Source: Roseateles_B sp041906185
Lineage (GTDB): Bacteria > Pseudomonadota > Gammaproteobacteria > Burkholderiales > Burkholderiaceae_C
Length of the DNA: 64,000 nucleotides
Direction of reading: 5' to 3'
Assembly: GCA_041906185.1 (NCBI GenBank)
Contig: JAYRJQ010000018.1
Location: forward strand, 1 to 64,000
The first letter of the stretch is position 1; every line of letters starts with the position of its first letter. Under the pieces are notes generated by a model. It was not told the origin of the DNA, made no database searches, and was given only the letters and a program-made list of their open reading frames with translations. This document shows, one piece after another, positions 57,227-64,000 of the stretch. A program made the translations under genes and the position numbers.

Positions 57227-57276
57227 GGACGCCACAAGAGCCCCTTTCCACAATGGGCCCATCCAAGGAGAGCCCC

Positions 57277-58110
57277 ATGAGCCGACTCGACGAGCCGCTG
57301 TATTTCTCGAACAGCACAGCCACCCCGGCGGCCTCGCCCGCCCACGTCACGCTGGTCGGTGCCGGTCCCGGCGACCCCGACTTGCTGACAGTCAAGGCCG
57401 CGCGCGCGCTGGGTCAGGCGACGCTCGTGCTGTACGACCACCTCGTGTCCAAGGACGTGCTCAAGCTGATCCGCGACGACGCGGACTTGATCTATGTCGG
57501 CAAGGAATCCGGCCACCACACGCTGACGCAGGAGGGCATCATCGAGCTGATGATCCGCCTCGCGCGCAGCGGCCGCGCGGTGCTGCGGCTCAAGGGCGGT
57601 GATCCCTACATCTTCGGCCGCGGCGGCGAGGAAGCGCAGGCGCTGGCCGAGGCCGGCATTCCCTTCGAGACGATTCCCGGCATCAGCGCGGCACAGGCGG
57701 CCGGCGCGCTGGCGGGCATCCCGCTCACACACCGCGACCACGCCTGCTCGCTGGTCTTCGCCACGGGCCATCTGCGCGAGGCCGTGGACGGCGAGCCGCG
57801 CTCGGTGGACCTGGACTGGGACATGCTGGCGCGCGCGCGCCAGACGGTGGTGATCTACATGGGGTTGGGCAGCCTGCCCATCATCAGCGAGCAGCTCATC
57901 CGCCACGGGCTCTCGCCCGACACGCCGGCCGCACTCATCGAGAAGGCCAGCACCCCGCAGCAGCGCTGCCTGCGCGGCAGCCTCGAGACCCTGCCCACGC
58001 TGGCCAAGCTGCATGGCATCAAGCCGCCGGCCCTGCTGATCATCGGCGAGGTGGCTGCCCTGCACGAGCAGCTCAGCCCCGCGATGCGGGCCGCTCACTG
58101 CAAGGGATAG
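57277..58110 (+). CDS. nirE: Uroporphyrinogen-III C-methyltransferase (NirE type)
   Basis: SAM-dependent methylase, 277 aa, producing precorrin-2 for heme d1 (and siroheme). Signature VGAGPGDPDLLTVKAARAL, LRLKGGDPYIFGRGGEEAQAL, GISAAQAAGALAGIPLTHRD. No CysG-type dehydrogenase/ferrochelatase domain is fused. GGAG precedes the ATG at 57277. It is divergent from nirS and shares its regulatory box; its 3' end overlaps the convergent regulator gene by 16 bases. cobA is the alternative name; the location argues for nirE. Confidence 0.93.
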   Translation: MSRLDEPLYFSNSTATPAASPAHVTLVGAGPGDPDLLTVKAARALGQATLVLYDHLVSKDVLKLIRDDADLIYVGKESGHHTLTQEGIIELMIRLARSGRAVLRLKGGDPYIFGRGGEEAQALAEAGIPFETIPGISAAQAAGALAGIPLTHRDHACSLVFATGHLREAVDGEPRSVDLDWDMLARARQTVVIYMGLGSLPIISEQLIRHGLSPDTPAALIEKASTPQQRCLRGSLETLPTLAKLHGIKPPALLIIGEVAALHEQLSPAMRAAHCKG

Positions 58111-58793
58111 GACGCCAGACTGCGGGTGTTGAGGATGCGGATGTCGCGGCGATCGATCTGGATCAAGCCTTCCGCCTCCAGCTCGTGCAGCACGCGCGAG
58201 AAGTACTCCGGCGTCAGCGACAGGCGCGAGGCGATGGTGGCCTTGCTGACGGGCAGCGAGACGGTCAGGGTGTCGCCCGGCACGCAGTCGTCCTCGTCCT
58301 GCTCGCTCAGCAGGAAGCCGATGACGCGCTGGATGCCGCTGTGCAGGCAGTAGGACTCCACGTCGCGGATCAGCCCATGCAGGCGGCGTGACACGCCCGC
58401 CAGCATGCGCAGCGCGAAGCGGGGCTCGCGGGCGATCTCCTCCATCACGGCCGCCTTGCTGATGGACAGCAGCAGGCACTCCGAGAGCGTCTGCGCATTC
58501 ACGATGTGCGGGCGGTCGGTGAACATGAGCGCCTCGCCGAAGCTGTTGCCGGGGCCCACGAGTTCGATGACCTTCTCCGCGCCGCTGGGCGAGCGCGCAT
58601 AGAGCTTGACCTGGCCCGTCACCACGACGTGGAAGGCATCGCAGGTCTGGCCCACGCGGAACACCGTCTCGCCGCGCCCCAACCGATGCAGCTGGCAGCC
58701 CTGCTGGGCGAGCGCCTGCAGCTCGGTGGGCTGCATGTCGCCGAACAGCGGCAGCACGGACAAGTAGCGGGGAAGGTCGAAGGTGGCTGGCAT
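58095..58793 (-). CDS. Crp/Fnr family regulator, DNR-like
   Basis: A 232-aa regulator: N-terminal cyclic-nucleotide-binding-type beta-barrel (GRGETVFRVGQTCDAFHVVVTGQVKLYARSPSGAEKVIELVGPGNSFGEALMF), a dimerisation helix, and a C-terminal HTH (PVSKATIASRLSLTPEYFSRVLHELEAEGLIQID). The N-terminal cysteine cluster of FNR is absent, so it is not an oxygen-labile 4Fe-4S FNR; it resembles the NO-responsive DNR/NnrR branch. GGAG precedes the ATG. Its own promoter carries an FNR/DNR box (58869). Likely controls nirS, nirE and nor. I cannot distinguish DNR from NnrR by eye. Confidence 0.85.
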   Translation of the reverse strand: MPATFDLPRYLSVLPLFGDMQPTELQALAQQGCQLHRLGRGETVFRVGQTCDAFHVVVTGQVKLYARSPSGAEKVIELVGPGNSFGEALMFTDRPHIVNAQTLSECLLLSISKAAVMEEIAREPRFALRMLAGVSRRLHGLIRDVESYCLHSGIQRVIGFLLSEQDEDDCVPGDTLTVSLPVSKATIASRLSLTPEYFSRVLHELEAEGLIQIDRRDIRILNTRSLASYPLQ

Positions 58794-58868
58794 GTGGGCT
58801 CCCTGGAATGGCTGGCGACCTTTGAAGGCCGGACGAACGCGATTCTGTGGAGCGGCCCGCCCGCCGAT

Positions 58869-58882
58869 TTGAGGCGGATCAA
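58869..58882. promoter_or_regulatory. FNR/DNR box upstream of the DNR-like regulator gene
   Basis: TTGAGGCGGATCAA matches TTGAN-N4-NTCAA. Leftward, CAGAAT (58842-58847) is centred 31 bases away, close to class II spacing, giving a leader of about 40 bases. Autoregulation, or activation by FNR (anaerobiosis), is the expected use. Confidence 0.65.
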
Positions 58883-58976
58883 GTGCGGCCGGCGCCTAGT
58901 TCTTCCGAACGATGGGGTGCCTGTCGCCTGCTAGTTCCTCCGGTGTAGCGTCTTCATGGCGACATCGACCAGTTCG

Positions 58977-59008
58977 CCGGCCGCACACCTTCCCGGTGTG
59001 CCCGGCCG
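58977..59008 (-). other. Hairpin after norD
   Basis: CCGGCCGCACACC (58977-58989) pairs with GGTGTGCCCGGCCG (58995-59008) with one bulge, 15 bases past the norD stop. No T-tract follows on the minus strand, so it is a weak terminator or a 3'-end stabiliser. Confidence 0.55.
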
Positions 59009-59022
59009 CGGTTTGACGGCGC

Positions 59023-60927
59023 TCAGGCCGCCAGCCGCGCGTACAGCCGGGGCAGGCTGCTGACGAGCTCCTGCGGGCGCCGCAGATGCACGAAGCCCTG
59101 CTGCCCGAAGAGATAGGGCAGGTACTCGGCCGGCCCCTCGTCGATGCTGATGCACATGGGGCTCAGGCCCGCCTGGCGCGCGGCCAGCACGGCCTGGCGG
59201 GTGTCCTCCAGGCCCCAGCGCCCTTCGTAGTGATCCAGGTCATTGGGCTTGCCGTCGGTCAGGAGCAGCAGCAGGCGCTGGCGCTCGGGGCGCTCGCCCA
59301 GGCGCTCGGTGGCATGGCGCAGGGCCGCGCCCATGCGAGTGTAGAAGCCCGGCTTGATCGCCCCTACCCGGTGGCGGGGCTGCGGGCCCCAGCGCTCGTC
59401 GAAGGCCTTGAGCTGCTGGATGCGCACCTGCTGGCGCTTGACCGAGGAGAAGCCGAGCATCTCGAAGGGGTCGCCCAGGCCTGCGAGCGCCTCGCCGAAG
59501 ACATAGAGCGCATCGCGGATGACGTCGATGACGCGCATCTCGCCTTGCACGCAGGCGTCGGTGGAGAGGCTCAGGTCGGCCATCAGCAGGCAGGCCAGGC
59601 TGCGGTCCTGGCGCTGGGGCTGCTGGAAGACGGGCGGGGACTCCGCCGAGCGGCGTCCGCCCGTCAGGCGGGTCTCGCTGGCATGGCGCACCCACGCGTC
59701 GAGGTCCAGCTCATCGCCCTGGGCCAGTCCCTTCTGCCAGCGCGGCGCGGCGCGCAGCACCTCGAGACGCCGGCGCATGCGGTGCCCCAGCAGGCGCAGC
59801 GCCGGCGGCGGCTGCCAAGGGTCCGGCCGGGCGGCGACGAAGCGCTGCAGGCCGCAGTAATCCTCGCGCAGCACCTGCGCCTTCCAGTCCCACTCGGGCA
59901 GGCGCTCGGGCGCGCCCACGAGGGCGTCGTCTGCGGCGGCGCTGGGCAGGTCCAGGTCGAAGCGCACCCGCGAGGCCAGGGTCTCGCCGCCCTCGGCCAC
60001 GTCGAGCTGCTGCATGTCGTTGGCCACGGCGGCGCCGTCGCTGTCGGGGTCGTCGTCACCGGCGCGGTTGACCTTGACGAACTCCGACCACGACAGCACC
60101 GACTCGGCGCGGAACATCAGGATCAGGCCCTGCTTGCTGCTGCTGTCTTCGTTGCGGCGGGCGCTGCGGCGCTGGCGGTCCTGCGCGGCCTTGCTGCCGG
60201 CGGTCGGCGCGGCGCCTTCCTTGCGAGCCGACAGCGCAAGCGTCGCCGGGGCCGGCTGCAGCCACAGCCAGACGGCACCGAGGCTCTCGGGCTTCAGCGC
60301 GCGCGCGGCGGCAGGCAACGCGTCCAGCCGCCCGCGGGCCTGCAGGGCCTGGCGCAGCAGGCGCTCGGGCGGCGCCTCGGCGCCGAGGGTGTCTGGGTCG
60401 GGACGCTGACGCAGATGGGCGTCCAGCAGGCGATCGTGCAGATCGGCGAGCCCGGGGAAGCGCGCCAGCGCCAGCGCCGTGGCGCGCACATTGGTGGCCA
60501 CCCAGCCGCCCTGCCCCACTTCAGCGGCTTCCGTGGCTTCCGTGGCCTCCGTGGCTTTAGCGCCCTCGAGGGCCTCGGCCGCCTCCCAGCAGGACGACAG
60601 CGCCGCGAGCCAGAAGTAGAGGCCGCGGTTCAGGGCCGGGTCGGCAAACACATCGAGCCGGGCCGGCAGGGCCAGCACCTCGGGCCCCAGCTGGGCCTGG
60701 GCGGCGCGCTGCTCACTGCCGGCCAGGCGCTGCAGCCAGCCGCGCGGGCCGCCATGGCGCAGGGCCTGGGCCTCGGCCAGCCGCAGCGCGTGCGAGCCGC
60801 CGCCGGCGCGGAACAGCAGCCCCAGGGCGCGCTGCACCTGCGCCAGCTCCACGGCGGCCTCCGGATGCCCTTGCTCGGCGGCGCGGGTCACCCAGCGGTG
60901 CCAGGTCTTGCCCACCCACTCTTCCAT
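59023..60927 (-). CDS. norD: NorD, VWA-domain NO reductase assembly protein
   Basis: Cytosolic protein, 634 aa, partner of the MoxR-type ATPase NorQ in activating or inserting metal into NorB. The C-terminal von Willebrand A domain (about 440-620) has MIDAS-like DLSLST in LMADLSLSTDA and the later LLLTDGKPNDLDHYEGRWG. The N-terminal two-thirds are helical, with a low-complexity tandem-repeat linker (ATEATEATEAAE) near 128. Its start codon overlaps the stop of the 4Fe-4S gene by one base (TGATG). Confidence 0.92.
   Translation of the reverse strand: MEEWVGKTWHRWVTRAAEQGHPEAAVELAQVQRALGLLFRAGGGSHALRLAEAQALRHGGPRGWLQRLAGSEQRAAQAQLGPEVLALPARLDVFADPALNRGLYFWLAALSSCWEAAEALEGAKATEATEATEAAEVGQGGWVATNVRATALALARFPGLADLHDRLLDAHLRQRPDPDTLGAEAPPERLLRQALQARGRLDALPAAARALKPESLGAVWLWLQPAPATLALSARKEGAAPTAGSKAAQDRQRRSARRNEDSSSKQGLILMFRAESVLSWSEFVKVNRAGDDDPDSDGAAVANDMQQLDVAEGGETLASRVRFDLDLPSAAADDALVGAPERLPEWDWKAQVLREDYCGLQRFVAARPDPWQPPPALRLLGHRMRRRLEVLRAAPRWQKGLAQGDELDLDAWVRHASETRLTGGRRSAESPPVFQQPQRQDRSLACLLMADLSLSTDACVQGEMRVIDVIRDALYVFGEALAGLGDPFEMLGFSSVKRQQVRIQQLKAFDERWGPQPRHRVGAIKPGFYTRMGAALRHATERLGERPERQRLLLLLTDGKPNDLDHYEGRWGLEDTRQAVLAARQAGLSPMCISIDEGPAEYLPYLFGQQGFVHLRRPQELVSSLPRLYARLAA
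60526..60561. repeat. 9-base tandem repeat inside norD
   Basis: Four consecutive 9-base units (GGCTTCCGT, GGCTTCCGT, GGCCTCCGT, GGCTTTAGC on the plus strand), two of them identical. They encode the Ala-Thr-Glu linker of NorD, a likely site of slipped-strand length variation; the unit is a multiple of three, so the frame is preserved. Confidence 0.7.
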
Positions 60928-62000
60928 CAGGCGGCCTCCCGATCCGGGCGGGCATCGTTGGTGGCGGGTGCGGCGGTCTCACGGCTCGCGGGCCGCTCGC
61001 CGGAGGACGCCAGCTGCTGGGCTTCCAGCTTCTTCTGGCGCAGGGTCTCGCGCACGGCCTCGAGGCCCACCTGCCACTCCAGCAGCGGCGCCTTGTCACG
61101 CCGGCCTTGGGAGCTTTCGCAGGCATCCAGGCACTGGCCGCACTGCACGCAGGAGAACATCATGCGCTTGATGTTGCGCGGGTTCAGTCGCATGGGGCAG
61201 GCGGTGTCGCAGGCCGAGCCGGAGAGGCCGGGGCTGATGTCGCAGGACTTGCAGTCCCGGGCCTGCTCGCGCTTGAAGGCGACCACCATGCCCCGCGGAT
61301 TGGCCATCCACATCAGGCTCTGGAAGAGGCCCACGGCGCAGCCGAAGCGGCAGAAGAGATGGCGGGCAAAGGCGAACTCGGCGGTGAACACCAGCGTGCC
61401 GATGCCGATGAAGCGGGCCTGGTTGGGCGTCAGCGTGCCGTTCCACAGGCCGCTCCACAGCTCCCGCGGGGGCAGCAGATAGCTGGCCAGGGTGATGGCC
61501 CACACAAAGCCCAGCAGCGCGCAGGCGAGGCCGAACACCGGCCACCAGCGGCCGTCCGGGCGGCGGCCGGCGCGCTTCACGGGCAGGCGGTCCCACAGCG
61601 AGAGCTTGCCGATGGCGCGGTGCAGCAGGTCGTTGAGCAGCTCGACGATGGAGAAATGAGGGCACAGCCAGCCGCAGTACAGCCGGCCGTAGCGCCAGGC
61701 CACGAAGAGGAAGCCGCCCACCACGAGCACGATGGGCAGCAGCGCCTTCAGCAGCAGGTTCAGCGCGGCGTCGGCCCCGCTGGCGCGGCCATGCTGGACG
61801 GCGTCCAGGCCCAGATGCCAGGGCTGGCCGAACAGCCACAGCTGCGTCTCATGGAGATCGAAGCGCAGCAGGTCCAGCAGCGGTGCCGAGACGAACAGCA
61901 GGAAGAAGCCCAGCTGCAGGCTGCGGCGCAGGCGCTGCGAAGGCGCAGAGCGGCCGCCGCCCCCGACGGGCGTCAGCAATGCAGAAGGCGGCCGGTCCAT
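60927..62000 (-). CDS. Membrane 4Fe-4S protein of the nor operon (NapH/CcoG-like)
   Basis: A 357-aa inner-membrane protein. TM segments: LQLGFFLLFVSAPLLDLL, LLLKALLPIVLVVGGFLFVAW, WWPVFGLACALLGFVWAITLASYLL and IGIGTLVFTAEFAFARHLF. The conserved membrane motifs YCGWLCPH and FCRFGCAVGLFQS precede two cysteine clusters, CKSCDISPGLSGSACDTACPM and CVQCGQCLDACES, for 4Fe-4S centres. This resembles NapH and CcoG/RdxA. It lies between norQ (1-base gap) and norD (1-base overlap), so it is fully embedded in the nor operon. A role in electron supply or heme/Cu-Fe centre assembly for NO reductase is inferred only. Confidence 0.85.
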   Translation of the reverse strand: MDRPPSALLTPVGGGGRSAPSQRLRRSLQLGFFLLFVSAPLLDLLRFDLHETQLWLFGQPWHLGLDAVQHGRASGADAALNLLLKALLPIVLVVGGFLFVAWRYGRLYCGWLCPHFSIVELLNDLLHRAIGKLSLWDRLPVKRAGRRPDGRWWPVFGLACALLGFVWAITLASYLLPPRELWSGLWNGTLTPNQARFIGIGTLVFTAEFAFARHLFCRFGCAVGLFQSLMWMANPRGMVVAFKREQARDCKSCDISPGLSGSACDTACPMRLNPRNIKRMMFSCVQCGQCLDACESSQGRRDKAPLLEWQVGLEAVRETLRQKKLEAQQLASSGERPASRETAAPATNDARPDREAA

Positions 62001-62001
62001 G

Positions 62002-62835
62002 TCAATCCAGTACGGCGCCCACCACCTCGGCGAGTGCGGCCGCGGTGTCGGCCTCGTCGGTCAGGGCATCGACGATGGCGGCCTGGACGGCCAGGCACAG
62101 CGGCAGGCCGGCCACGGCCAGGCGGGCGGCGGCGACCAGCAGACGGGTGCTGACGGTCTCCTCGAGGTCATGCTCGCCCAGGCGGCGCAGGGCCGAGGCC
62201 AGGCGCACGAGCTGCTGGGACAGGCGCTCCTCGCAGGCCGATTCGGTCTGCACGATGCGCTGCTCGACCTCGGGCTCGGGATAGCCCATCTGCAGCGCGA
62301 CGAAGCGCTGCCGGGTGCTCGGCTTGAGGCTCTTGAGCAGGTTCTGGTAGCCGGGGTTGTAGGAGATCACCAGCATGAAGCCGGGCGCCGCGGCGATCTG
62401 CTCGCCGGTGCGCTCGATGGGCAGCATGCGGCGGTCGTCCGCCAGCGGATGCAGCACCACCGTGGTGTCGCGGCGCGCCTCCACCACCTCGTCGAGGTAG
62501 CAGATCGCGCCCTGGCGCACGGCCCGCGTCAGCGGCCCGTCGCTCCAGACGGTGGCGCCGTCCTGGATCAGGAAGCGGCCCACCAGGTCGGCTGCCGTGA
62601 GGTCGTCATGGCAGCTGACCGTGATGAGGGGGCGGCCCAGGCGGGCCGCCATATGCTCGACGAATCGAGTCTTGCCGCAGCCCGTGGGCCCCTTGATGAG
62701 CAGGGGCAGGCGCTGGGCATGCGCATGAGCGAAGACCCGGCATTCCTCTCCCTGTTCCGCGTAGAAAGGCGCTTCACCTTGCCCCAGCTGGGCGGCGGTT
62801 ACCTGGAGTCTGTCCACCGGGTCCTCCTCGTTCAC
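62002..62835 (-). CDS. norQ: NorQ, MoxR-type AAA+ ATPase
   Basis: Cytosolic ATPase, 277 aa, working with NorD to activate NO reductase. Walker A GPTGCGKT at 49-56, Walker B ICYLDEVVEA, sensor LVISYNPGYQN and ARRDT arginine region are visible. It follows norB by 7 bases and precedes the 4Fe-4S gene directly, so one transcript is likely. Confidence 0.94.
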   Translation of the reverse strand: MNEEDPVDRLQVTAAQLGQGEAPFYAEQGEECRVFAHAHAQRLPLLIKGPTGCGKTRFVEHMAARLGRPLITVSCHDDLTAADLVGRFLIQDGATVWSDGPLTRAVRQGAICYLDEVVEARRDTTVVLHPLADDRRMLPIERTGEQIAAAPGFMLVISYNPGYQNLLKSLKPSTRQRFVALQMGYPEPEVEQRIVQTESACEERLSQQLVRLASALRRLGEHDLEETVSTRLLVAAARLAVAGLPLCLAVQAAIVDALTDEADTAAALAEVVGAVLD

Positions 62836-62842
62836 AGGTCAA

Positions 62843-64000
62843 TCACAGATCACGCACGCGCTGGGCGGGCTGGGCACGCAGCAGGCCACCGCCGCGGGCG
62901 TCGGCATCCGCCTGCGTCACCGGCTCGCCGCCGATGAAGAAGCTCGCCAGATAGGTCACCAGACCCAGCAGGAAGCCCACGCCACCGGCCAGACGCACCC
63001 AGTAGAAGAAGCGCAGCTGGTCCTGGGTGGCCATGAAGCTCATGGCGCCCTCGGTCGGCATGCGCTGCAGCCAGACCTGCAGGATGCCGGCGCCGGTGAG
63101 GGCCAGCACCATCACGCCCATCGAGATGGTCATGATCCAGAAGCTCCACATCTCGGTGTTCTGCGCACGCTGGCTGTTGGCGATGCGGCCGCGCAGCATC
63201 GGCATGGCGTAGCTGATCAGCGTGATCACCACCAGCACGTAGGCACCGTAGAAGGCCAGGTGGCCGTGGGCCGCGGTGACCTGGGTGCCGTGGGTGTAGT
63301 AGTTCACCGGCGACAGCGTGTGGATGAAGCCCCACAGGCCGGCCCCGAGGAAGCCCATCACCGAGGTGCCCACCGCCCACAGCACGGCGGCCTGGTTCGG
63401 GTGTTCACGGCGGCGACGCTGCACCATGTTGAAGGCGAAGACCGTCATCATGAAGAAGGGAATGGGTTCCAGCGCCGAGAAGATGCTGCCGATCCACGTC
63501 CAGTAGCCGGGCAGGCCGATGAAGTAGAAGTGGTGGCCGGTGCCCAGAATGCCCGTCATCAGCGCGAAGGCGATGATCACGTACAGCCACTTGTCGATCA
63601 CCTCGCGGTCCACGCCGGTCGTCTTGATCAGCACGAAGGCCAGCAGCGAACCCAGGATCAGCTCCCAGACGCCTTCCACCCAGAGGTGGACGACGAACCA
63701 CCAGTACATCTTGTCCCGCACCAGGTTGTGCGGATTGACGAAGCTGAACAGGAACATCAGCGCCAGGCCCCACAGGCCCATCAGCAGGACCAGGGAGATG
63801 GCCGTCTTGCGGCCCTTCAGCACGGTCATGCTGATATTGTAGAGGAAGCCCAGGGCCACGACGACGATGCCCAGCTTCGTGGGCAGCGGCTGCTCCAGGA
63901 ACTCGCGCCCCATGGTCTGCAGCAGGTCATTGCCGGTCAGCTCCGCGAGCTTGGCATACGGCACGGCGAGGTAACCCACGATGGTGAGCGCGCCCGCCAC
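62843..64000 (-). CDS. norB: Nitric oxide reductase large subunit (cNOR), N-terminus outside the window
   Basis: Membrane heme b/b3-FeB subunit reducing 2 NO to N2O. The visible C-terminal 385 residues contain about ten TM helices with the histidine ligands in VHLWVEGVWELI, GTGHHFYFIGLPGYW and HGTQVTAAHGHLAFYGAY. VHLWVEGVWE favours the cytochrome c-dependent cNorB, partnered by NorC, rather than qNOR. The codon at the right edge is an internal GTG, so the gene runs off the edge; norC and any box are outside. Confidence 0.95.
   Translation of the reverse strand: MAGALTIVGYLAVPYAKLAELTGNDLLQTMGREFLEQPLPTKLGIVVVALGFLYNISMTVLKGRKTAISLVLLMGLWGLALMFLFSFVNPHNLVRDKMYWWFVVHLWVEGVWELILGSLLAFVLIKTTGVDREVIDKWLYVIIAFALMTGILGTGHHFYFIGLPGYWTWIGSIFSALEPIPFFMMTVFAFNMVQRRRREHPNQAAVLWAVGTSVMGFLGAGLWGFIHTLSPVNYYTHGTQVTAAHGHLAFYGAYVLVVITLISYAMPMLRGRIANSQRAQNTEMWSFWIMTISMGVMVLALTGAGILQVWLQRMPTEGAMSFMATQDQLRFFYWVRLAGGVGFLLGLVTYLASFFIGGEPVTQADADARGGGLLRAQPAQRVRDL

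Noticed and set aside
57277..58110. Assigning the methyltransferase to cobalamin synthesis (cobA)
   Set aside because: Sequence alone cannot separate cobA from nirE, but the shared FNR/DNR box and nir neighbours point to heme d1; no cob genes are nearby.
58095..58793. Calling the Crp/Fnr protein FNR
   Set aside because: The N-terminal cysteines needed for the oxygen-sensing 4Fe-4S cluster are missing.

Overview
This 64 kb window is a GC-rich chromosomal segment of a betaproteobacterium, most likely order Burkholderiales in the Rubrivivax/Leptothrix/Roseateles neighbourhood. That placement is inferred from gene content and order, not from a database search. It rests on tRNA-Leu(UAG)-tig-clpP-clpX-lon, the ilvI-ilvH-ilvC-(pssA)-leuA block, nadE-glnB, a sigma factor followed by DUF3619/DUF3106/RDD genes, squalene genes hpnCDE, and a cytochrome cd1 denitrification cluster. 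Coding density is high. I see no transposase, integrase, prophage or CRISPR array, and the window reads as core chromosome with a denitrification module at its right end.

Layout. 1-3.6 kb: sucB (partial) and sucA of the 2-oxoglutarate dehydrogenase complex. 4-8 kb: a 2-oxoglutarate/Fe(II) oxygenase, an M16 metallopeptidase and a small cysteine-cluster protein. 8-13 kb: nitronate monooxygenase, an acyl-CoA dehydrogenase and its electron acceptor etfBA, with two different operator-like palindromes upstream of etfB. 13-14.7 kb: murI, then a tRNA array with four identical tRNA-Gly(GCC), tRNA-Cys and tRNA-Leu(TAA). 14.9-21.1 kb: lon, clpX, clpP, tig and tRNA-Leu(TAG), with heat-shock (sigma-32) type promoters before lon and clpP. 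21.4-25.7 kb: an RND efflux pair behind a TetR-type palindrome. 25.9-28.9 kb: hpnC-hpnD-hpnE, a complete FPP-to-squalene set. 28.9-31 kb: an IclR regulator and a penicillin-binding endopeptidase. 31-37.4 kb: leuA, pssA, ilvC, ilvH and ilvI. leuA carries a leucine leader peptide and attenuator not in ordinary gene calls, and ilvI has a terminator in its leader.

37.6-40.4 kb: a tightly packed operon of a sigma-70-family factor, DUF3619, DUF3106, an RDD membrane protein and diacylglycerol kinase. It looks like an uncharacterised sigma/anti-sigma/envelope-sensor system and is the best candidate here for an undescribed system. 40.5-48.3 kb: glnB, nadE, an acetyltransferase-fold protein, divergent soluble (ppa) and membrane (hppA) pyrophosphatases, and an orphan J-domain protein.

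48.4-64 kb: denitrification. nirS-nirM-nirC-nirF-nirDL-nirG-nirH-nirJ-nirN run leftward with overlapping starts and stops. nirE runs rightward from a shared FNR/DNR box. A DNR-type regulator follows with its own box, then norB (partial)-norQ-4Fe-4S membrane protein-norD. Together these encode nitrite reductase, heme d1 synthesis, NO reductase with its assembly factors, and their regulator.

Two families of short intergenic repeats are scattered through the window, with a third possible family. Starts were moved from the longest reading frame wherever a Shine-Dalgarno sequence, stop/start overlap or family length argued for it.
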